A DNA stretch of 12,048 nucleotides from contig CAMLKY010000022.1 of NCBI GenBank assembly GCA_946480545.1, positions 1-12,048 on the forward strand, read 5' to 3'. The notes under the pieces are model-generated. The model was not told where the DNA came from. It saw only the letters and a program-made list of their open reading frames with translations, and ran no database searches. Origin of the DNA: an uncultured Acidobacteriota bacterium. GTDB lineage: Bacteria > Acidobacteriota > Blastocatellia > Pyrinomonadales > Pyrinomonadaceae. The stretch's first letter is position 1; the number at the start of each line of letters is the position of its first letter. Position numbers and translations under genes: made by a program. Of this stretch, positions 1 to 6,171 are shown in pieces.

Positions 1-162
1 CAGCCCGTAGAGGAGGTTCCGTCCCTGGCCTTCCAACTTCTTACCCGCTTCTTCGATCTTTCCGCCGACCCGTTGTTGGAACGGGTCCTGATAGCGAGGT
101 TTATCTTTCGGTTCATTTGTCGCGACCGCTACCGGTTCGAGACGTCTCTTTTTTCGTGCCAT
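1..162 (-). CDS. Unrecognised protein, N-terminal 54 residues only
   Basis: The reading frame is open from an ATG at 162-160 to the left edge, so the gene is cut by the window. The visible 54 residues start MARKKRRLEPVAVATNEPKD and then run through a charged stretch rich in Lys, Arg, Glu, Gln and Gly, ending EGQGRNLLYGL. There is no signal peptide or membrane segment in this part; the basic start looks cytoplasmic. The ATG is preceded only by a weak AAAG, with no real Shine-Dalgarno. It is divergent from the ECF sigma factor and shares its upstream region. I do not recognise the family. That it is a real gene is inferred from the uninterrupted frame up to the edge, the sensible start and its place opposite a promoter region. 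Confidence 0.55.
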   Translation of the reverse strand, partial: MARKKRRLEPVAVATNEPKDKPRYQDPFQQRVGGKIEEAGKKLEGQGRNLLYGL

Positions 163-228
163 CTTTAAAAATGCAATTTTGAGATTGTCGGACGTTGTAT
201 AATTCGGGAAATTGGCCCGTTTCCAAAA

Positions 229-243
229 GAGCTAATTTAGCTC
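229..243. promoter_or_regulatory. 15-bp palindrome, possible operator
   Basis: GAGCTAA, one central T, then TTAGCTC: perfect 7-bp arms around a single base. It sits between the divergent starts at 162 and 418, about 80 bp upstream of the ECF promoter. The near-zero loop suits a dimeric DNA-binding protein better than an RNA hairpin or terminator. A TATAAT at 198-203 (plus strand) lies nearby but has no good -35 partner. No regulator can be assigned from the sequence. Confidence 0.35.
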
Positions 244-320
244 AATTCGGCATCGAGGGCAAATAATACGGCCTTATTGGCTATAGCAAGCAGTACATTG
301 ATGATTTTTCTGTTCCGGAG

Positions 321-348
321 GGAACATTCTTTGGTTCGGGGTGTCTAA
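321..348 (+). promoter_or_regulatory. ECF (sigma-E type) promoter of the sigma factor gene
   Basis: GGAACAT at 321-327 is followed by 16 bases and TCTAA at 344-348. This closely fits the established RpoE/ECF consensus (GGAACTT, 15-17 bp, TCTRA). Transcription would start near 355, giving a leader of about 60 nt before the ATG at 418. An ECF promoter directly in front of an ECF gene is the usual sign of autoregulation. No comparable site stands in front of the other genes here. Confidence 0.7.
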
Positions 349-417
349 GTAACCGTTCGCAGCGTACGGCGAACCCTGAAATTAAGTTCTCGTTATCGAG
401 AAGGCAGATACGACGAG

Positions 418-1071
418 ATGGTCTTCAGCAAGTCAATTGCTTTTGACGAGGAAGATATAGGGAAAGTCGCCGTGGCGGCTGACGTCTCTTCTGCCTACAC
501 GATCGCTGATTCGGACTTCGTCGAACGGCTGAGAAATGGGGACGCCGAAGCTTTCGATACTTTGATAACCAGATACTCGGGAGACATCTACTCTCTCCTC
601 TACCGGATCACGCAGGATGCCGAGGAGGCACGTGACCTGACTCAGGAAACATTTTTGAGTGCTCTGAAAGCGATCAGGTCATTTCGCGGGGATGCCGAAT
701 TGAAAACGTGGCTTTTCCGGATCGCTCTGAACCATTCGAGGAATAGATTCCGATGGTGGAAGCGGCGGAAACGGAACGAAACGGTCTCGCTGGATAAGCC
801 ACTCGGAGACGGTACGGCAACGATCTCAGACACGATCGCGCATGACGGCGAGAGTCCTGAAGAGGTTGTGCTCCGGTTGGAACGCCGGACGCGGCTCAAC
901 GTTGCTCTTAACGCCCTGCCTGAGATATTTCGAGTGACCATCGTTCTCTGCGATATAAACGGGCTCGGTTACGAAGAGACCGCGAGGGCGCTGGAAATAA
1001 ACATTGGGACGGTGAAATCCCGGCTCGCCCGCGGACGCGAGCAGTTGCGAAAACGATTGAGCGATATTTGA
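418..1071 (+). CDS. ECF-family RNA polymerase sigma factor (RpoE-like)
   Basis: This 217-residue protein would direct RNA polymerase to a stress or envelope-response regulon. Sigma region 2 spans about residues 36-115: GDAEAFDTLI, the hallmark DLTQETF at 73-79, and the -10-recognition stretch ending in the basic WWKRRKR. Sigma region 4 spans about 155-214: ALPEIFRVTIVLCDINGLGY followed by the helix-turn-helix ETARALEINIGTVKSRLARGR. Regions 1.1 and 3 are absent, as is normal for ECF factors. The N-terminus carries some 30 residues before the core, longer than usual; a GTG at 472 would give a shorter protein, but the ATG at 418 has GAGAAGG at 398-404, a loosely spaced ribosome site. The anti-sigma gene follows 240 bp downstream, and the ECF promoter upstream suggests autoregulation. 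Confidence 0.95.
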   Translation: MVFSKSIAFDEEDIGKVAVAADVSSAYTIADSDFVERLRNGDAEAFDTLITRYSGDIYSLLYRITQDAEEARDLTQETFLSALKAIRSFRGDAELKTWLFRIALNHSRNRFRWWKRRKRNETVSLDKPLGDGTATISDTIAHDGESPEEVVLRLERRTRLNVALNALPEIFRVTIVLCDINGLGYEETARALEINIGTVKSRLARGREQLRKRLSDI

Positions 1072-1311
1072 AAACTGAGTGAATGATTGACTCGCCCCGG
1101 TTTTTATCTTTGAAGACTAAACATCGGTGCCAAACGAGGGTCGAAGAGGACGGGTCACGGTTTTCACGATTGGCAATTGTACCGGCGGCGGCGTCTTTGA
1201 ACAGACCAGCAACAGCGTCGTCGATGCAGGCTAGTACGGGAAGCAGTAACGCGTTGTTCTCTGTGAGCAGAGGACAGCCGGGGTCAGTGAGTCATTCGCC
1301 AGGTTTTAGTT
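1072..1311. other. 240-bp gap between sigma and anti-sigma genes
   Basis: No convincing gene here. An open frame of 80 codons starts at 1083 and ends at 1325, overlapping the anti-sigma start, but its product is low-complexity (Ser, Ala, Arg), has no ribosome site and resembles no family I know. A minor hairpin (CTCTG, 4-base loop, CAGAG at 1259-1272) is too weak to be a terminator. ECF and anti-sigma genes usually abut or overlap, so a gap this large is odd. It could hold a leader, a small RNA or decayed sequence. Confidence 0.4.
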
Positions 1312-2094
1312 ATGACCAAATGTGAGGAACTACAATTCGATCTGCCGCTGTATACGGACGGAAGTTTGGACGTTGAGGTACGTTCGGCTATCGATGCTCA
1401 CCTTCCCGAGTGTCCTCTCTGCCGTCAAAGACTTTCTGAATTCGAGGAGTTGTCCGCTGGTCTAAAGGCCATGCCGCATTTCGCGGCACCCGAGGGGTTG
1501 GTGGACCTCATCCGCATAAGCGTCTCATCCAAGCTCGCGCCCACTCCCGGCACGCCGAGCTTTCACCTTATCGACCGCAGGAGGAGCTGGACCGATATCT
1601 GGCTCATGCCCTCCTCGATCGCCGCAGTCGCGACGTTGGTGCTCGGGTTTACACTTCTTTCGTTCGTCCTTACGTCGAGGCCGGAGATGCTTACCGTTTC
1701 AAGCTCGGGCAGCACGCGCGAGGCTCCGGTCTTTCTTGCTAACAGCGAATTATCGCCCGCGGAATATGCCGGAACACGTCTCGCGATCGCGAATGAGTCT
1801 CCCAGTGTAAATCCGCGAGGCGCTCTGGTAGCACTTACCAGGTCGCTGGTGCGTGGCGAGATGAGGGACGACGAGGTCGTCGTCGTCGCCGACGTGTTTG
1901 GTGACGGGCTCGCCCAGATCGCCGAAGTAGTCGAGCCCTCGCATGATCAGCGAGCGATCGAAGAACTTCAAAAGGCACTGCAGTCCGATCCGGCGTTCGC
2001 GCCGTTCGTTCCGGCGAAGTTCGATCAGCGTTCGAACAGCATTCGCGTGATACTCAAGTTACAGAACGTGAACGTGAAAACGAACGTGTACTAG
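1312..2094 (+). CDS. Zinc-finger (zf-HC2/ZAS) transmembrane anti-sigma factor
   Basis: The 260-residue protein is the likely partner and inhibitor of the sigma factor upstream. The cytoplasmic N-terminus carries the ZAS zinc motif: C4, then H30-L-P-E-C34-P-L-C37, the established sigma-binding fold. One membrane helix lies at about 100-121. The remaining 140 residues would be outside the cytoplasmic membrane and form the sensing part. Residues about 187-258 (VVVVADVFGDG, then FVPAKFDQR, then IRVILKLQNVNV) show the strand-helix-strand pattern and an F-x-PA-x-x-D signature reminiscent of the TonB C-terminal fold; this is my inference. The start is fixed by C4, which must be kept for zinc binding; only a weak AGG lies upstream at about 1302. 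How the signal is sensed cannot be told from the sequence. Confidence 0.88.
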   Translation: MTKCEELQFDLPLYTDGSLDVEVRSAIDAHLPECPLCRQRLSEFEELSAGLKAMPHFAAPEGLVDLIRISVSSKLAPTPGTPSFHLIDRRRSWTDIWLMPSSIAAVATLVLGFTLLSFVLTSRPEMLTVSSSGSTREAPVFLANSELSPAEYAGTRLAIANESPSVNPRGALVALTRSLVRGEMRDDEVVVVADVFGDGLAQIAEVVEPSHDQRAIEELQKALQSDPAFAPFVPAKFDQRSNSIRVILKLQNVNVKTNVY

Positions 2095-2111
2095 AGTCGG
2101 ACCCCCTTTTT

Positions 2112-2193
2112 TTCCGTGTATTCAGCGACTTCCGTGGTTCATTTCTCATCCTCAGATCCTCACGAACAGGTGCTAACCACGGAAAGCACGGAA
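2112..2193. repeat. Palindromic extragenic repeat, copy A (TTCCGTG family)
   Basis: The left arm has TTCCGTG at 2112-2118 and TTCCGTGGTT at 2130-2139. The right arm has AACCACGGAA at 2175-2184 and CACGGAA at 2187-2193. The inner 10 bp pair perfectly around a 35-base loop and the outer 7 bp pair across an uneven internal loop. The complement of the right arm matches copy B at 7189-7212 in 21 of 24 positions. It starts 18 bp after the anti-sigma stop codon. A T-run just before it (2107-2113) lacks its own stem, so the repeat may also serve as the 3' end of that transcript. Confidence 0.7.
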
Positions 2194-2263
2194 TCACACC
2201 AAGCTAGAGAAGCAAGCTCTACGCCCAAGCGACTGTCTCCTGAACTCGTTCTAGGATCAAACT

Positions 2264-2295
2264 AGAAAAGGCTGCCCTTTCAGACAGCCTCTTCT
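2264..2295 (-). terminator. Intrinsic terminator after the TPR gene
   Basis: Read on the minus strand, AGAAGAGGCTG is followed by a 10-base loop and CAGCCTTTTCT, pairing in 10 of 11 positions, the other being a G-T wobble. The 3' arm ends in a T-rich tail (TTTTCTAGTTT). It begins 17 bases after the TPR stop codon, where the terminator of the kinase-TPR transcript is expected. The stem is nearly symmetric, so it may also stop plus-strand readthrough from the anti-sigma gene. Confidence 0.75.
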
Positions 2296-2311
2296 AATTT
2301 ATCGGCGCGAT

Positions 2312-3706
2312 TTACGATCTGTCGATCTCCGCTTTCAGCTTCACGGCAAGCTCGGGATCAAGCTCGAGTATCCGGTTGTATTGCTCGAGCGCCGCTGTTT
2401 TGTTCTTCTGTCGAAGCTGAATGATGGCCAGATTGTACCTGGCTTTCACGAAACGCGGACTCAATGAAAGAGTTTTCTCATAAGCGTCGATCGCCTTCTC
2501 GCGCTGTCCGTCGGCAAAGTAAGCATTGCCGAGCAAATAGAAACCATGTGTCGACTGCTGGTTCTTGGCGGTGAAATCTTCCAGCCCAACCACCGCCTTC
2601 TTGTAATACTGCGTCGCCTCCCCGGCTTTGCCCGCCAAGTCGTGAGCACGTCCAAGATAAAAGTACGTCTCGCCGTCATCGGGACTGCGTCGAAGTGCGT
2701 TGTTACACTCGCGGATCGCCATCTCGGGTTTGTTGACATCATTGTAGGCTCGACACAGGTTCGTGTACGCCTGATGCTCGTCGGGCGAGAATCTTATCCC
2801 GGCCTGAGCAGCCTGGACCGCTTCTTCATTTCGATCCGCGAGACTGTAAAGCGCACTCAGACTCGTGTAGATCCGGCCGTCGTTCGGGAATGTCTGCAGA
2901 GCCCGACGCAGCAGCGTTATCGCGTCGTTGAATCTGTTCTGCGAGCGGTAAAGATTCGCAAGGTTCTGGTAAACATCGAGCTGATTCGGCTTGGCCGCGA
3001 TCGCACGCTGATAGGCGTCGATCGCCTCATCAAACTTCCGCTGCTTCTGGTACCCGTCGGCAAGCAACAGATAGGCATCGCCCAGAGATGGGGTCGGCCG
3101 CTTGACGGCTTCGAGTGCGGCACTGATCTGACCATCTACGTTCCCCAGGCTTTGGTGACCGCGGGCGATCAATATGTACAGGTCGCCATTATTTGGCTTC
3201 TTCGCCAATACCTTCTGGTAAGCGACAGCGCTTGCAAAGTCACCTTTCGCATAACTGATATCGCCCACGGCCTGCAGAAAATCGAGATTGTTCGGATCGG
3301 CTTCGAGCCCGCGGCGGACATCGGCGAGAGCCGCGTCGCTATCTTTTCTGCCGAGATGCATCCGCCAGCGATAGACATAGATGTCGCGTACGGGTTTGTA
3401 ATTCTTGGTTACCGCCTGGTCGAAGCTCTGGATCGCGAGGTCGTATTCGTTGAGGTCACTGTGCGCGACGCCCTTCCAGAAATGGTACTCGGCCTTATTC
3501 GGATCGAGGGCGATCGCTTTCGCATAACCGTCAGCGGCATTGCGATAATCGCGCTTGCGAAGTGCGACGGCAGCCTGATCGGCAAGTTCCTTGGCCTTAC
3601 GAACGTCCTTTTTCGATTGTGCGAACGATACCGGGGGCAAAAGCAGAACGGCGGGCAACAACAGACCCACCGCCATAAAAGCAAGGAAGAATCTCTTCGC
3701 GTTCAT
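2312..3706 (-). CDS. Secreted tetratricopeptide-repeat (TPR) protein
   Basis: The 464-residue product is an exported scaffold made almost wholly of TPRs. Residues 1 to about 29 are a classical signal peptide: Lys-Arg, a long Leu/Val/Pro-rich core, and a likely cut at SFA-QS. From about residue 38 to the end I count roughly twelve TPR units; clear ones include GDAYLLLADGYQKQRKFDEA, then GETYFYLGRAHDLAGKAGEA and VKARYNLAIIQLRQKNKTAA. TPRs bind proteins and have no catalysis of their own, so the partner is unknown. I chose the ATG at 3706-3704; a GTG directly before it is possible, but GAGGAA at 3713-3718 is better spaced (6 nt) for the ATG. That ribosome site overlaps the kinase stop codon, so translation is probably coupled. 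The inference is a periplasmic partner or effector of the kinase's outer tail. Confidence 0.9.
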   Translation of the reverse strand: MNAKRFFLAFMAVGLLLPAVLLLPPVSFAQSKKDVRKAKELADQAAVALRKRDYRNAADGYAKAIALDPNKAEYHFWKGVAHSDLNEYDLAIQSFDQAVTKNYKPVRDIYVYRWRMHLGRKDSDAALADVRRGLEADPNNLDFLQAVGDISYAKGDFASAVAYQKVLAKKPNNGDLYILIARGHQSLGNVDGQISAALEAVKRPTPSLGDAYLLLADGYQKQRKFDEAIDAYQRAIAAKPNQLDVYQNLANLYRSQNRFNDAITLLRRALQTFPNDGRIYTSLSALYSLADRNEEAVQAAQAGIRFSPDEHQAYTNLCRAYNDVNKPEMAIRECNNALRRSPDDGETYFYLGRAHDLAGKAGEATQYYKKAVVGLEDFTAKNQQSTHGFYLLGNAYFADGQREKAIDAYEKTLSLSPRFVKARYNLAIIQLRQKNKTAALEQYNRILELDPELAVKLKAEIDRS

Positions 3707-3712
3707 CACAAA

Positions 3713-3718
3713 TTCCTC
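3713..3718 (-). promoter_or_regulatory. Ribosome binding site of the TPR gene, overlapping the kinase stop
   Basis: GAGGAA on the minus strand lies 6 nt before the ATG at 3706. Its first base is also the last base of the kinase stop codon TAG (3720-3718). This decides the TPR start and indicates a two-gene transcript with translational coupling. Confidence 0.7.
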
Positions 3719-5430
3719 TACTGGAGAATATCAGTTCGGCCGGGGTTAGTTTGCCGGCGCGGAGTCGGCTTTGCGCCGGGTGACGATGTCGCACGACCCG
3801 GTGACGGCCTTACTCCCGGCTGCCTCGTCGGACCACTGTTCGTGTCGGTCCGTCCTGGTTCGGCGGCGTCGGTGCGTTCCGAAGTATCGATGTTCGAATT
3901 TCCATCTGCCACGCTGCTGTTCGAATCCACCGAGGAATTCGACTCAACTGCGTTCTCGACTACCGGCGACGGCGATGGAATCTCCTCTGGGCTCGCTGCC
4001 GGAGAAGGCGATGGCTCCGTCGTCGCTGCCACTGCGTAGTAGTTGTTATAGATGTACCATCCCGCCCCCGCTGCACCGACGGCCAGAACCAGCATGGCGG
4101 CGAGCCCACCGACGATCGCGAACGCGCGTCCTGATTTCTTCTCGGGTCGCGTCTTCGCTGGCGGGGGCGGAGTTGCCGCTGCAGGCTTCTCCGTCTGGGC
4201 CGTGCTGGTGACAACAGTGGCGAAGGAATCGTACTCGCTTCCCTTGTCGGTATCCGGCTCGGGGAGCTCGACGTCCGGGGCGATCGGGATCCGCAAGCTC
4301 TCGCGTTCGGGAGGAGCGCTGTCCCGCAATTCACCCGATAAGCTCGTACCCGTCAAAGGCGGATTCGATATTGCGTCGGCAGCGGCGATCCTTTGAGCCT
4401 CGTCAACCGGATCGAACGCCAGGGTCGCGTCGAGATCAACAGCACCGTTGCCACTGACGGAAGGCGAAGGCTCAGGCTCCGTCGGCATCAACTGGGTCTT
4501 ATCGCCGGGAGCTATTGCCGGCTCCGGCGGAAAAGCTTCGCCGATATTGAATGCGACGGTCTGAGCCGCCATCGCCTCCTGCATCTGCGTAAAGGCCCGC
4601 CGCAAAGCCTTCTGCATCTCTCTCGCAGTCGCGAAACGCTTTTCCTGACTTACCTCCATACCCTTCAGGGTTACTTCGGAGACCGAAGCAGGAACCTCAG
4701 GGTTCAACGTATGAGGCGGGTCGATCGGATCCGGCAGACCGTTGAGCATCGTGTCGGCACGCGACAGTGCGTCAGCCGGAACAACGTTCGTCATCAACTG
4801 ATAGAGCGTAGCCGAAAGCGAGTATAGGTCGCTTCTCGCATTCGTACCGATGCCGCGGATCTGCTCCATCGGAGCGTAATGCGGGGTGTACCCGACCACG
4901 CTGCCGGTACTTCCCGACGTGGAAATGTGCGTCTGTCCCGTAGACGTTTTCGAAAGTCCGAAATCGAGCAGGATGATGTGATTCTCATCCGTGAGCTTTA
5001 AGTTCTGCGGCTTGATATCCCGATGAATTATCGGCGGCTCATGTGAATGCAGATACGAAAGCGCGTCCAATAGCTGATCTGCCCAAAACATCACCCAGCT
5101 CACCGGAAAAGGTTTCTGAGCGAGCTCCAATCTTTTCGCGAGATCGTCGCCCGCGATGTGCTCCATCACCAGATACTGCTCATCGTTTTCCGAAAAATGA
5201 TCGCTGACTTTCGGCAGTACCGGATGACGCATGCGTGCCAGCGTCCGTGCCTCACGCTCGAATGCATTTCCCAGCATTTCATCGCCGGCAAAATAAGTAC
5301 GTTTCAACGCAACCGCGCTGCCCAGCCGCTGATCCACAGCGAGGTAAACCTCTCCCATGCCGCCCTTCCCAATCAAATGGACGATAAGGTAACGGTTCTG
5401 TATCAACGTATTCTGGGCTAGAGGTTTCAT
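3718..5430 (-). CDS. Transmembrane Hanks-type Ser/Thr protein kinase (PknB-like)
   Basis: The 570-residue protein has an intracellular kinase domain (about 13-280), a linker, one membrane helix (about 436-460) and an outer Pro/Ser/Thr/Asn-rich tail of about 110 residues. All key catalytic residues are visible: glycine loop GKGGMGEV (21-28), Lys43, HRDIKPQN (136-143, catalytic Asp138), DFG (156-158) and APMEQ in place of APE (186-190). It should therefore be active. The tail lacks PASTA or other known sensor domains. The linker has three short Thr-x-x-Phe/Met motifs (QTVAF, KTQLM, ATLAF; Thr291, 312, 336), possible phosphorylation or FHA-docking sites. The start at 5430 keeps the full N-lobe but has no Shine-Dalgarno. 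The secreted TPR gene follows with its ribosome site on this stop codon. The substrate is unknown. Confidence 0.95.
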   Translation of the reverse strand: MKPLAQNTLIQNRYLIVHLIGKGGMGEVYLAVDQRLGSAVALKRTYFAGDEMLGNAFEREARTLARMRHPVLPKVSDHFSENDEQYLVMEHIAGDDLAKRLELAQKPFPVSWVMFWADQLLDALSYLHSHEPPIIHRDIKPQNLKLTDENHIILLDFGLSKTSTGQTHISTSGSTGSVVGYTPHYAPMEQIRGIGTNARSDLYSLSATLYQLMTNVVPADALSRADTMLNGLPDPIDPPHTLNPEVPASVSEVTLKGMEVSQEKRFATAREMQKALRRAFTQMQEAMAAQTVAFNIGEAFPPEPAIAPGDKTQLMPTEPEPSPSVSGNGAVDLDATLAFDPVDEAQRIAAADAISNPPLTGTSLSGELRDSAPPERESLRIPIAPDVELPEPDTDKGSEYDSFATVVTSTAQTEKPAAATPPPPAKTRPEKKSGRAFAIVGGLAAMLVLAVGAAGAGWYIYNNYYAVAATTEPSPSPAASPEEIPSPSPVVENAVESNSSVDSNSSVADGNSNIDTSERTDAAEPGRTDTNSGPTRQPGVRPSPGRATSSPGAKPTPRRQTNPGRTDILQ

Positions 5431-5471
5431 CTTTCGAGCTAAGGTGAAATGACGGGCTGAAGGAATTCCGG

Positions 5472-5499
5472 CCTATATTTTCCAACAAATGACGTTAAA
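5472..5499 (-). promoter_or_regulatory. Weak candidate promoter for the kinase gene
   Basis: On the minus strand, TTTAAC (5499-5494), 16 bases, then TATAGG (5477-5472). Each box matches sigma-70 in only four of six positions. The start point would be about 35 nt before the ATG at 5430. The kinase could instead be read from the promoter of the gene upstream, 105 bp away. Confidence 0.3.
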
Positions 5500-5535
5500 C
5501 ATCAATAGGGGAAAACGAGTATGCCGCCATTTGCT

Positions 5536-6018
5536 TCACTGCGCGGTGTCGCCGGCGTGCTGCCAGCATCGGCCCTTGGATCGCACGCGTCGTGTGCAGG
5601 GCGTTCCCTTCTTTGTCAATGCGCCGCAATAGTAGACCGGTTCCGTAGATGAATTTCCGTGATACTGACGTTGCACGGTGTTTGCCGGAGGTGCTTGTGG
5701 CGCTTGAGGCGGGTTTGGCGTCCGGATGTCGGGTGTCCCCGCGGTTACAGGCGGCCGTGCGTTATTTACTACGTTAGCTCGCGTGATCGGCCGTCCCCCG
5801 GTCGGTGAAGCACTCGGCGGCTTCCCGCACGAGAAGAACCCCGTAATCCCGGCCGCGCCGAACACAGCGGCCAAGACAATGACGGCGCGAGGAAGAAGAT
5901 CGTGCTGCTTTTGCTCGATGGCGCAAAAATCGCAGAAGCGACGGCTCGTCAGTAGAGTCCACCTCGCGCGCACGACTTTCTCGCCGCATTGGCAGCAAAA
6001 GTTTGGCCGGTAGAACAT
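5536..6018 (-). CDS. Small single-pass membrane protein with Cys motifs at both ends
   Basis: The 160-residue protein has three parts. The N-terminus carries a zinc-ribbon-like pair, C8-C9-x-C11 and C29-x-x-C32. A hydrophobic helix follows at about 45-63, then a Pro/Ala/Thr-rich linker (about 66-117). The C-terminal 30 residues carry a compact Cys/His motif, C131-G-A-x-T-K-K-G-T-P-C141 with C151-W-Q-H154. From memory this resembles a small domain of unknown function (the DUF5763 kind) found in short bacterial and phage proteins; I cannot confirm the name. The two metal sites would lie on opposite sides of the membrane. There is no Shine-Dalgarno, but a strong promoter lies upstream (6073-6101). 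It is on the kinase strand, 105 bp before it, so a link to the kinase is possible but unproven. Confidence 0.75.
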   Translation of the reverse strand: MFYRPNFCCQCGEKVVRARWTLLTSRRFCDFCAIEQKQHDLLPRAVIVLAAVFGAAGITGFFSCGKPPSASPTGGRPITRANVVNNARPPVTAGTPDIRTPNPPQAPQAPPANTVQRQYHGNSSTEPVYYCGALTKKGTPCTRRVRSKGRCWQHAGDTAQ

Positions 6019-6072
6019 ATCGATGCTCGGGAACCGATCCGAGAGGGTGTGTATGCAGGTCAGGGATGGCTA

Positions 6073-6101
6073 AGTATATTCCAATTCGGCCTCCGTGTTA
6101 A
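6073..6101 (-). promoter_or_regulatory. Sigma-70-type promoter of the small membrane protein
   Basis: On the minus strand, TTAACA (6101-6096), exactly 17 bases, then TATACT (6078-6073). Each box matches the housekeeping consensus in five of six positions and the spacing is ideal. The transcript would start near 6066, leaving a leader of about 48 nt. It is one of the best housekeeping-type promoters in the window and may also feed the kinase and TPR genes. Confidence 0.65.
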
Positions 6102-6159
6102 AACGACGCTGAAACTGTAACTTAAGCAACTGCGTTAGAATAAGGTGCGTCTGAAAGAT

Positions 6160-6165
6160 TAGAAT
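6160..6165 (+). promoter_or_regulatory. Candidate -10 box for a leaderless VWFA transcript
   Basis: TAGAAT ends 6 bases before the ATG at 6172, so a start at the usual distance would fall on or next to the initiation codon. TTAGAAT also occurs 24 bp upstream (6135-6141). Neither copy has a good -35. The gene has no Shine-Dalgarno, which fits leaderless initiation but does not prove it. Confidence 0.25.
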
Positions 6166-6171
6166 TTTTCT

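Noticed and set aside
1083..1325. 80-codon open frame after the sigma factor
   Set aside because: No ribosome site, low-complexity product, and it runs into the start of the anti-sigma gene. Recorded only as part of the gap.
2546..4039. 497-codon open frame on the plus strand
   Set aside because: It lies wholly antisense to the TPR gene and the 3' end of the kinase, which have clear domains. Its product shows no recognisable domain, and long antisense frames are expected against biased codons.
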